From positions 2,662,484 through 2,726,483 of the forward strand of contig JAOSJU010000001.1 in NCBI GenBank assembly GCA_027493945.1: DNA of 64,000 nt, in the 5' to 3' direction. The translations under genes were made by a program, and so were the position numbers. Position 1 is the stretch's first letter. Each line of letters starts with the position of its first letter. The notes beneath the pieces were generated by a model. The model saw only the letters and a program-made list of their open reading frames with translations. It did not search any database and was not told where the DNA came from. The stretch comes from Burkholderiaceae bacterium (GTDB lineage Bacteria; Pseudomonadota; Gammaproteobacteria; Burkholderiales; Burkholderiaceae_E). This document shows positions 41,801-49,025 of the stretch, one piece after another.

Positions 41801-43029
41801 CCGCGGCACGTTTTGCAGCGCAAACGAGACGTCGAACAGCGGATTTCGGCCCGCCTGCCGGTCGGGGTTCAGGTGCTCGACAAGCAGGTCGAACGGAACG
41901 TCGCGGTGCTGGTAGGCTTCCAGCGCCGTCGCGCGGACACGATGGAAGTGCTCGAGGAACGGCGGATCTCCCGACAGGTTGGCACGCATCACCAGCATGT
42001 TGACGAAATAGCCGACCAAGTCTTCGAGCTCGGGGCGATCGCGGCCGGCAACCGGCGAGCCGATTGTGAAGGTGAACTGTCCGCTGTATCGTCCCAGGAG
42101 AACCCGGAAGGCGGCCAGGAGAACCATGTAGAGAGTCCCGCTTTCGGTATGCGCGAGTGTCCCGAGCCGCTCTGCCAGTTCGCGCGGCACCTGAAACGTG
42201 ACCGGCTCGGCCTGTCGGTGCGAATCCAGCGCGCCCGTCCAGCCTTGCCCGAGCCGCAGCGGCTCGACGCCGCTGAGTTGTCGCTTCCAGTATTCGATCG
42301 ATCCGGCCAGGGCGCCCTCGTCGATCCTTTCCTCTTGCCAGTGCGCGTAGTCCCCGAACTGCAGGGGTAGCGGCGCCAGCGTTCGGCCATCGCGGAGAGC
42401 GTCATAGAGGAGTCCGAGGTCGCGGGCGATAATCCTCGAGACCAGCCGTCGGCCACGATGTGGTGGACGACCAGCGCCAGCACATGCCGGTCGTCCGCAA
42501 GCCGGAAGAGATGAGCGCGAATCAAGGGGGCCCGCGCAAGGTCGAACGGCTCGGTAGCATCGCGTCGCAGACCGGCTTGGAGGAGGGCTTCGGCTTCAGC
42601 GGGGGCATACGCGCCGAGATCAGCGATCTGCAAACGCAAGTCTGAATTCGGGTCGATGTGCTGCCGGGGCTGCCCGCCATGCTCGTCGATGCGGCTGCGA
42701 AGACAGTCATGACGCTCCGCAAGCGCCCGTAGGCTGCTAGCGAGAATCTCGACGCTGAAAGGCCCGTTCAGCCGCGCGCACATTGCGATGTTGTAGGTGC
42801 CGCGCGGGCCAGCCAGCTGATCCAGAAACCAGAGCGCTCGCTGCGCCGAGGTCAAGGGTGCCCACGACACGTCGGAGCGTTGGGGAATTGCGGGAAGTCT
42901 GGCTTGCACCCTTTGACGCATCTGCATGATGCGTGCCGCCAGCAGGCGTCGGCGTGCCGTCGCTGGATCGTCGTTGCCGGGTGCTACCGAGGAGGGCTGC
43001 GACGTGTCGACCGTTCCCATCGTTTTCAC
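38893..43029 (-). CDS. Single-module nonribosomal peptide synthetase C-A-T-TE (five frame breaks)
   Basis: About 1,380 residues once repaired. Condensation domain: [13 protein letters not shown], then HHIVADGWS (codons near 42440-42464), LCL-like. Adenylation: [53 protein letters not shown]. Carrier: [15 protein letters not shown] (Ser codon 39870-39868). Thioesterase: [12 protein letters not shown] (Ser codon 39483-39481), LLDAYAPG and TTHIQML. Breaks lie near 42437, 41084-41086, 40890-40894, 40573 and 40382-40388 (seven G where six fit). All catalytic motifs survive repair. The enzyme should condense a carrier-bound acyl group with one amino acid and release the product. Start GTG 43029 or ATG 43020. 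No MbtH-like gene is present. Confidence 0.9.
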
Positions 43030-43630
43030 AGCTCAACTTCGCGCGGCGTCCGCGGAAGCACCGTTGGCATATCGGTCTGGCACGCGTTCTCGCTCAGGGA
43101 AGAGGAGAGGCTCTCGCGAACGAAGCTCAGGTTGCTCGGTCTGATCGGTCGAGCCCCGATACGAGAACCTGGATGGTCTGGCTTCCATAGCGTTGATGCA
43201 TGCGAACGCCCCTTGTCGGAGCCGCGTAACGTGATTCCGTCTCTCTTCGCGGCAGCTTGGGCGTCGGTTATGCCGCAATCCAGCGTGTACATGCCAACCC
43301 GATGGACTTGCCGCATGCATGGTACTGCAGCGATCCGTAAACCTGGACTCCGGCGGCTGCGGCAAGAACGACGTCGCCCGAGGGGAGGTCTCCAGTTCGG
43401 CCGACCGATTCATGGTCACCTGGTTCGACGAAAAGTAGGCCATCGATCAGAACGGGATTCTCTCAGCCGGCGAATTGCCACACGCGATGTCAGCTACCTT
43501 ATCAGCCGCGTAGCGCGAAGCCGTGTGAAATGCGGCACAAACTGTGCCGCGCACCTTGCGGCGATGGTCGCAGCGTATTATCGCATTCGCTTCGGAAGCC
43601 GGCGGCGCCGGATTGGCAGTGGAGGCATCG
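43030..43630. other. 601-base gap between NRPS and tartrate dehydrogenase
   Basis: No gene could be supported. Open frames in it, for example 43033-43443 on the minus strand, give compositionally mixed peptides without a domain, a signal sequence or a ribosome site. GC is clearly lower than in the flanking dehydrogenase gene. It must contain the divergent promoters of the NRPS and of the dehydrogenase. The one clear element is a perfect inverted repeat at 43532-43550. Confidence 0.5.
43532..43550. promoter_or_regulatory. Perfect 8-base inverted repeat, operator candidate
   Basis: GCGGCACA and TGTGCCGC are exact reverse complements separated by three bases. They lie 81 bases before the tartrate dehydrogenase start and about 500 bases before the NRPS start. 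There is no T-run, so an operator for a dimeric regulator fits better than a terminator. The regulator is not in the window. Confidence 0.45.
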
Positions 43631-44704
43631 ATGAGCAGGCACCGGGTCGCGGTGATACCCGGCGACGGGATCGGCAAGGAAGTGATGCCCGAGGGCATGC
43701 GCGTGCTCGAGGCGGCGGCACGCCGCTTCGGCATCGAGCTGCAGTTCGATCACTTCGACTTCGCCAGTTGCGACCACTACGCGAAGCATGGCGCGATGAT
43801 GCCCGACGACTGGAAGGAGCGCGTCGGCGGCCACGACGCGATCTACTACGGCGCCGTGGGCTGGCCGGCGACCGTGCCCGACCACGTCTCGCTCTGGGGC
43901 TCGCTGCTGCTGTTCCGGCGCGAGTTCGACCAGTACATCAACCTGCGGCCGGTGAGGCTGATGCGGGGCGTGCCGTGCCCGCTGGCTGGCCGCAAGCCCG
44001 GCGACATCGATTTCTACGTGGTCCGCGAGAATACCGAGGGCGAGTATTCGTCGGTCGGCGGCAAGATGTTCGCCGGCACCGAACGCGAGTTCGTGCTGCA
44101 GGAGTCGATCTTCACGCGCACCGGCGTCGACCGGGTGCTGCGCTACGCATTCGAGCTGGCGCGCCGGCGCCCGGCGCGGCACCTCACCTCCGCGACCAAG
44201 TCGAACGGCATCTTCATCTCGATGCCGTACTGGGACGAGCGCGTCGCCGAGATGCAGAAGCAGTATCCGGACGTGAGGGTCGACAAGTTCCACATCGACA
44301 TCCTGACCGCACATTTCGTGCGCAATCCGCAGTGGTTCGACGTGGTCGTGGCGAGCAACCTGTTCGGCGACATCCTGTCCGACCTCGGGCCCGCCTGCAC
44401 CGGCACGATCGGTATCGCGCCGTCGGCCAACATCAATCCGGAGCGCAGGTTTCCGTCGCTGTTCGAGCCCGTCCACGGCTCGGCGCCCGATATCGCCGGG
44501 CAGGGGATCGCGAATCCGATCGGGCAGATCTGGTGCGGTGCGATGATGCTCGATCACCTGGGTCATCCGCAGGCGCACGACGCGATCGTCGCGGCGATCG
44601 AGCAGGTGACCGCGCACGGACCGCGCACCCGCGACATGGGGGGCCAGGCCTCCACGGTCGAGGTCGGCCGCGCGGTCGCCGAGTCGATCGAGCGGGTGGC
44701 ATGA
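43631..44704 (+). CDS. ttuC: Tartrate dehydrogenase/decarboxylase or D-malate dehydrogenase
   Basis: A 357-residue enzyme of the isocitrate/isopropylmalate dehydrogenase family. VAVIPGDGIGKEVMPEG starts the fold. INLRPVRLMRGVPCPLAG, VVRENTEGEYSSVGG, LTSATKSNGIFISMPYWD (catalytic Lys) and LFGDILSDLGPACTGTIG (metal-binding Asp residues) match the TtuC/DmlA/YeaU group. These NAD-linked enzymes oxidise L-tartrate, decarboxylate meso-tartrate to D-glycerate and oxidise D-malate. The next gene, 26 bases on, is glycerate kinase, which favours the tartrate-to-glycerate route. D-malate remains possible. Confidence 0.9.
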   Translation: MSRHRVAVIPGDGIGKEVMPEGMRVLEAAARRFGIELQFDHFDFASCDHYAKHGAMMPDDWKERVGGHDAIYYGAVGWPATVPDHVSLWGSLLLFRREFDQYINLRPVRLMRGVPCPLAGRKPGDIDFYVVRENTEGEYSSVGGKMFAGTEREFVLQESIFTRTGVDRVLRYAFELARRRPARHLTSATKSNGIFISMPYWDERVAEMQKQYPDVRVDKFHIDILTAHFVRNPQWFDVVVASNLFGDILSDLGPACTGTIGIAPSANINPERRFPSLFEPVHGSAPDIAGQGIANPIGQIWCGAMMLDHLGHPQAHDAIVAAIEQVTAHGPRTRDMGGQASTVEVGRAVAESIERVA

Positions 44705-44730
44705 GCCGAGTGCGGTAAAGTCGCCGCGCC

Positions 44731-46029
44731 ATGGATGCGCGCCGGCTCCTCGTCGACAGCTTTCGTGCCGCGGTGAACGCGGCCGATCCGCTGCGCGTGC
44801 TCGCGCCGGCGCTTCCCGAGCGCGCGGAGATCGCGCGCGTGCGCCGCACGCTGGCCGTGGGCGCGGGCAAGGCCGCGGCCAGCATGGCGATGGCGGTCGA
44901 GCGGCACTGGCCGCCCGATGCGCCGCTCGAGGGGCTGGTCGTGACGCGTTACGCGCACGGCCTGCCGTGCCGGCGCATCGAAGTGGTGGAGGCCGGGCAT
45001 CCGGTCCCCGATGCCGCCGGCGAACGGGCCGCCGCGCGGATCCTCGAACATGCCGAGGCGCTGGGCGAGGAGGACCTGCTGCTCGCGCTGGTGTCGGGCG
45101 GCGGCTCGAGCCTGCTCGCGCTGCCGGTCGATGCGGTGCCGATGGCCGACCTCAAGGCGGTGACGCAGGCGCTGCTCGCCAGCGGCGCGCCGATCCAGGA
45201 GATGAACGTGGTGCGCAAGCACCTGTCGCGCATCCAGGGCGGGCGACTGGCGCAGCGCACCCGGGCGCGCGTGCTCGCGCTGATGATCTCCGACGTCGCG
45301 GGCGACGATCCGTCCTCGATCGCCAGCGGCCCGTGTTCGCCCGATCCCGCCACCTATGCCGATGCGCTGGCGATTCTCGCGCGCTGGCGCGTGGATGCGC
45401 CAGCCAGCGTGCGCCGGCATCTCGAGCGTGGCGCAGGCGGCGAAATCGACGAGACGCCCAAGCCGGGGGATCCGCTGTTCGCGCGCGTCGAGGCGCGCAT
45501 GGTGGCCACCGCGCACCGCAGCTTGGAGGCGGCGGCCGCGCTGTTCGCGCAGGCCGGCATCCGGCCGGTGGTGCTTGGCGACACGGTGACCGGCGAGGCG
45601 CGCGAGGTCGCGCAGGTGATGGCCGCGATCGCGCGCGAGATCGTTCGCTACGACCAGCCGTTCGCGCGCCCGGTGGCGCTGATCTCCGGCGGAGAGTGCA
45701 CGGTGACGATCCGCGGCCGCGGCCGCGGGGGGCGCTGCACCGAGTTCCTGCTGGCGCTGGCGCGCGAACTCGGCGGCGTGCCCGGCGTCTGGGCGATCGC
45801 GGCCGATACCGATGGCATCGACGGCTCCGAGAGCAACGCCGGCGCGATCCTCGCGCCCGATACGATGGCGCGGGCATCGGCAGCCGGACTCGACGCGCGC
45901 GCGCTGCTCGACGACAACGATGCCTGGGGATTCTTCGGCGCGCTCGGCGACCTGGTGACGACCGGGCCCACGCGCACCAACGTCAACGATTTCCGCGCGC
46001 TGCTGCTGATGCCCGCGCGCGACGCCTGA
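44731..46029 (+). CDS. Glycerate 2-kinase, MOFRL family
   Basis: A 432-residue protein of the GckA/TtuD family, older annotations of which say hydroxypyruvate reductase. LAVGAGKAAASMA, VVTRYAHG, EAGHPVPDAAG, LLALVSGGGSSLLALP and MNVVRKHLSRIQGGRLA form the N-terminal domain. GGECTVTIRGRGRGGRCTEFLLALA and AADTDGIDGSESNAGA form the C-terminal MOFRL domain. It phosphorylates D-glycerate to 2-phosphoglycerate, feeding glycolysis. Pairing with a tartrate dehydrogenase/decarboxylase gives a short tartrate catabolic route. pyrC follows 29 bases downstream, so the transcript may continue. Confidence 0.9.
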   Translation: MDARRLLVDSFRAAVNAADPLRVLAPALPERAEIARVRRTLAVGAGKAAASMAMAVERHWPPDAPLEGLVVTRYAHGLPCRRIEVVEAGHPVPDAAGERAAARILEHAEALGEEDLLLALVSGGGSSLLALPVDAVPMADLKAVTQALLASGAPIQEMNVVRKHLSRIQGGRLAQRTRARVLALMISDVAGDDPSSIASGPCSPDPATYADALAILARWRVDAPASVRRHLERGAGGEIDETPKPGDPLFARVEARMVATAHRSLEAAAALFAQAGIRPVVLGDTVTGEAREVAQVMAAIAREIVRYDQPFARPVALISGGECTVTIRGRGRGGRCTEFLLALARELGGVPGVWAIAADTDGIDGSESNAGAILAPDTMARASAAGLDARALLDDNDAWGFFGALGDLVTTGPTRTNVNDFRALLLMPARDA

Positions 46030-46058
46030 ACCCGCCCGCTGCCGCACCGGAGCCGAAC

Positions 46059-47102
46059 GTGGACTCGATCTCGCTCACCCGTCCCGACGACTGGCACCTC
46101 CACCTGCGCGACGGCGAAGCGATGCGCGCGGTGGTGGGCGCGAGCGCCGCGCAGTTCGCGCGCGCGATCGTGATGCCGAACCTGCGGCCGCCGGTCGTCA
46201 CGGTCGAGCAGGCGCTCGCGTACCGGCAGCGCATCGTCGACGCGCTGCCCGCTGGCGCCTCGTTCGAGCCGCTGATGGCGCTCTATCTCACCGACAACAC
46301 GTCGGCCGACGAGATCCGGCGCGCAACCGACAGCGGCCGTGTGGTCGCGGTCAAGCTGTACCCTGCGGGCGCGACGACCAATTCCGAGGCCGGCGTCACC
46401 GACCTCAGGCGCACCCGGCCGGTGCTCGAAGCGATGCAGCGCTGCGGCATGCCGCTGCTGGTGCACGGCGAGGTCACCGATCCGCATGTCGACGTGTTCG
46501 ACCGCGAAGCGGTGTTCATCGACACGGTGCTCGAGCCGCTGCGGCGCGACTTCCCCGGCTTGCGCATCGTGTTCGAGCACATCACCACGCGCCAGGCCGC
46601 GCAGTACGTCGCGCAGGCCGGCGCCACGCTCGGCGCGACGATCACCGCCCATCACCTTCTGTACAACCGCAACGCGATCTTCGCCGGCGGCCTGCGTCCG
46701 CACTGGTACTGCCTGCCGGTGCTCAAGCGCGAAGAGCACCGGCGCGCGCTGCTCGAGGCAGCCACCGGGGGCAATGCGCGCTTCTTCCTCGGCACCGACA
46801 GCGCGCCGCACGCGGCGCGGCTCAAGGAGCACGCGGCCGCCTGCGCCGGCTGCTATACCGCGCCGCACGCGCTCGAGTTGTACGCGAGCGCGTTCGAGCA
46901 GATGGGCGCGCTTGACCGCCTCGAGGCGTTCGCGAGCTTTAACGGCCCGGACTTCTACCGGCTGCCGCGCAGCGCGACGCGCATCACCCTGCGGCGCGAG
47001 ACCTGGACGATTCCGCAGTCGCTGCCGTTCGGCGACGACCGCATCGTGCCGCTGGCCGGCGGCGAGACGCTGTCGTGGAAACTCGTGCGCGGGCCGGCCT
47101 GA
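46059..47102 (+). CDS. pyrC: Dihydroorotase
   Basis: A 347-residue dihydroorotase of the E. coli PyrC type, the third step of pyrimidine synthesis. The zinc pair is in DDWHLHLRDG. The carboxylated Lys is in VVAVKLYPAGATTNS. The later ligands are in LLVHGEV and TAHHLLYNRN, and the catalytic Asp is in FLGTDSAPHA. The start is GTG 46059, preceded by CCGGAG; the next in-frame starts would cut into the first strand. The downstream DUF3025 gene begins inside its last 28 bases. Confidence 0.94.
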   Translation: MDSISLTRPDDWHLHLRDGEAMRAVVGASAAQFARAIVMPNLRPPVVTVEQALAYRQRIVDALPAGASFEPLMALYLTDNTSADEIRRATDSGRVVAVKLYPAGATTNSEAGVTDLRRTRPVLEAMQRCGMPLLVHGEVTDPHVDVFDREAVFIDTVLEPLRRDFPGLRIVFEHITTRQAAQYVAQAGATLGATITAHHLLYNRNAIFAGGLRPHWYCLPVLKREEHRRALLEAATGGNARFFLGTDSAPHAARLKEHAAACAGCYTAPHALELYASAFEQMGALDRLEAFASFNGPDFYRLPRSATRITLRRETWTIPQSLPFGDDRIVPLAGGETLSWKLVRGPA

Positions 47103-48013
47103 CCGGCGCCGGAGCGGACCGCCCCGACGGCGACGTGCCCGATGCGCCGTGGTTCGAGCCGTTCCGTCCATGGATGGCGCGCAGCGATCCGCGCCCATCG
47201 GGGAACATCGACCTCGACCTGCTGAACCGGCTCGCCAGAGCCCGCGGGCTGCACACCGAGGACGGCCTGCCGTTGCGCTTCGCCGATGCGCGGGTGGCTC
47301 CGTCGGGAGCGTACGAGCGCGTGATTCGCGAGCACGGTGCGGTACCCACGCGCGCGAGCGGCGCAGGGATGCTGCACGACTGGTTCAACGCGCTGGCCTG
47401 GCTGGCGTGGCCACGCACCAAGGCGCGGCTGAACCGGCTGCAATCGGATGCCATCGTGGCGCAGGAGACGGCGCTCCCGCAGCGCGGGGCCTTGCGCGAT
47501 GCCGCGACGATCCTCGACGAGAGCGGGGTGCTGTTCGTCTGCAACGATCCGGCGCTGGCCGATGCGCTGCGCCGCCTCGACTGGCACGCGCTGTTCGTCG
47601 ACGGTCGCCGGCGCTTCCTCGCGGCAGCGCGGGTGCGGCTGCTCGGGCATGGTCTCGGCGAGAAACTGCTCGCGCCGTACAAGGCGCTGTGCGCCCACGC
47701 CTGGATCGTCGAAGCGCCGGGGGACACCCCGATCGATGCACTGGACGGCGATGCGCTCGATGCGGCCGCGAGCGCGACGCTGGGCGCGGCGACGCTGCGC
47801 GCATCGGCGCTGTCGCCGCTGCCGCTGCTAGGCGTTCCCGGCTGGTGGCCGGCGAACTCGGCGCCGGCCTTCTACGACGACGCGCAGGTCTTCAGGCCGG
47901 GCAGGCGTCGCGGTAGAATTCGACTTGGAGCGGGTCGGACGATCGCTGGCTGCGGCGCGCAGGCGCCGTCGCTGGAGGAAGGTCCGGACTCCACAGGGCA
48001 GGATGCTGGCTAA
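47075..48013 (+). CDS. DUF3025 protein; 3' end runs into rnpB
   Basis: A frame of up to 312 residues with a DUF3025 domain: MLHDWFNALAWLAWPRTKARLN, then QRGALRDAATILDESGVLFVC, FVDGRRRFLAAARVRLLGHGLGEKLL and PLPLLGVPGWWPANSAPAFYDDAQVFRPG. Members of this group normally end soon after FYDD..VFRP. Here the frame stays open for another 87 bases into the RNase P RNA. A TAG at 47914-47916 lies in the next frame, so a one-base error just before it may hide the true stop. Start is GTG 47075 (inside pyrC) or GTG 47135. Function unknown. Confidence 0.77.
   Translation: METRARAGLTGAGADRPDGDVPDAPWFEPFRPWMARSDPRPSGNIDLDLLNRLARARGLHTEDGLPLRFADARVAPSGAYERVIREHGAVPTRASGAGMLHDWFNALAWLAWPRTKARLNRLQSDAIVAQETALPQRGALRDAATILDESGVLFVCNDPALADALRRLDWHALFVDGRRRFLAAARVRLLGHGLGEKLLAPYKALCAHAWIVEAPGDTPIDALDGDALDAAASATLGAATLRASALSPLPLLGVPGWWPANSAPAFYDDAQVFRPGRRRGRIRLGAGRTIAGCGAQAPSLEEGPDSTGQDAG
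47891..47919 (+). promoter_or_regulatory. Promoter of rnpB
   Basis: TTCAGG at 47891-47896 and TAGAAT at 47914-47919 are separated by exactly 17 bases, and the mature RNA starts eight bases after the -10 element. The promoter lies inside the 3' end of the DUF3025 frame. Confidence 0.6.
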
Positions 48014-48340
48014 CCGCCAGGCGCAGCAAGCCGCAAGGCCCAAGGCGACGGAAAGTGGAACAGAAAGCACACCGCCCAAGCGGCGTCCGGTTCGCCGGCG
48101 CCGACGGCAAGGGTGAAATGGTGAGGTAAGAGCTCACCGCGGACGTGGCGACACGGCCGGCACGCCAAACCCCATCCGGAGCAACATCGAATAGGCACGC
48201 GCGCGGTCTTCCGGACCGCACAGGGCGGCCCGCCCGAGCGTGCGGGTAGATGGCTCGAGCGGCCGGGCGACCGACCGCCCAGACGAATGATCGTCACGCC
48301 GGTCCGCCGGCGCACAGAATCCGGCCTACAGACCCGCTCC
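47927..48340 (+). ncRNA. rnpB: RNase P RNA, bacterial class A
   Basis: This is the catalytic RNA that trims tRNA 5' ends. The 5' end GGAGCGGGTC pairs with the 3' end GACCCGCTCC (helix P1). The conserved core GAGGAAGGTCCGGACTCCAC is followed by the CAGGATGCTGG segment. AGAGCTCACCGC and GCAACATCGAATAGGCACGC lie in the middle. The 3' conserved ACAGAATCCGGCCTACAGAC closes helix P4. Total length is about 414 bases, normal for a betaproteobacterium. Ends are placed from P1 pairing. It is found directly upstream of the mraZ cluster. Confidence 0.96.
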
Positions 48341-48344
48341 ACTT

Positions 48345-48373
48345 CGTTATCTCAAGTATTACCTGTGATAACG
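48345..48373. repeat. Inverted repeat just after rnpB
   Basis: CGTTATC at 48345-48351 and GATAACG at 48367-48373 are exact reverse complements around a 15-base AT-rich loop. No T-run follows, so it is not a clear intrinsic terminator. It may be a processing hairpin or an operator ahead of the division cluster. Confidence 0.4.
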
Positions 48374-48502
48374 CCGCTAAGTCCCTCATTCATAGACAGA
48401 AAAGCCTTCCGGCCGGCCGCTTGAACAATGGCGGCTAAGTGTCTGTTACGACAAGGAAAACCCCTTTCTGCCGACTTGCCATGCAGGTCGCTTTTCCGTA
48501 CA

Positions 48503-48542
48503 GTGCAGATTCGTGTAGAAAAGTGCAATTTTGTGGGACAAA
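48503..48542 (+). promoter_or_regulatory. MraZ operator: four 10-base direct repeats before mraZ
   Basis: GTG triplets begin at 48503, 48513, 48523 and 48533, exactly ten bases apart, giving GTGCAGATTC, GTGTAGAAAA, GTGCAATTTT and GTGGGACAAA. MraZ proteins are known to bind GTGG-type repeats with ten-base spacing in front of their own operon. The array ends about 50 bases before the mraZ start and overlaps a possible -10 (TAGAAA, 48516-48521) whose -35 could be TTTCCG at 48493-48498, so binding would block transcription. Confidence 0.7.
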
Positions 48543-48593
48543 ACTACCGCTTGCTGGGGGTTTTGATCCCCTTCGAGGGCGGGTCGGAAGGAT

Positions 48594-49022
48594 ATGTTCC
48601 AGGGGAGTTCCGCGCTGTTGCTCGACGCGAAGGGCCGGATGACGGTTCCGACGCGGCATCGCGACGCACTCTCCAAGCAATGTGAGGGCTTGCTCACATT
48701 GACGCGGCACCCGGACGGCTGCCTGCTGATGTTCCCCCGGCCGGTGTGGGAGGTGCATCGCGAGCGGCTGGCCGCCATGCCGATCGCCGCCCGCGCCTGG
48801 GCGCGCATCTTCCTCGGCAACGCGGTCGATGTCGACATGGACACCACGGGCCGCATCCTGATCTCGCCCGAACTGCGCTCGGCCGTGTCGCTGAACCGCG
48901 AAGTGATGCTGCTCGGCATGGGCAGCCACTTCGAGATCTGGGATACCGGGACGCTGGCGGCGAAGGAGCGCGAGACGCTCGCCGCCGGCATGCCCGAGGC
49001 AATCGCCAATTTCAACTTCTGA
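48594..49022 (+). CDS. mraZ: Transcriptional regulator MraZ
   Basis: A 142-residue protein with two SpoVT-AbrB-type half domains, marked by [15 protein letters not shown] (residues about 10-24) and [14 protein letters not shown] (residues about 83-96). MraZ assembles into a ring and represses its own division and cell-wall operon; it begins the canonical dcw order here. GGAAGGAT precedes ATG 48594. rsmH starts three bases after its stop. Confidence 0.95.
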   Translation: MFQGSSALLLDAKGRMTVPTRHRDALSKQCEGLLTLTRHPDGCLLMFPRPVWEVHRERLAAMPIAARAWARIFLGNAVDVDMDTTGRILISPELRSAVSLNREVMLLGMGSHFEIWDTGTLAAKERETLAAGMPEAIANFNF

Positions 49023-49025
49023 CCG

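Noticed and set aside
43033..43443. A minus-strand frame of 136 residues upstream of the NRPS, considered as an MbtH-like or small tailoring gene
   Set aside because: No NxE..SLWP-type MbtH motif or other family signature, no ribosome site, and mixed composition.
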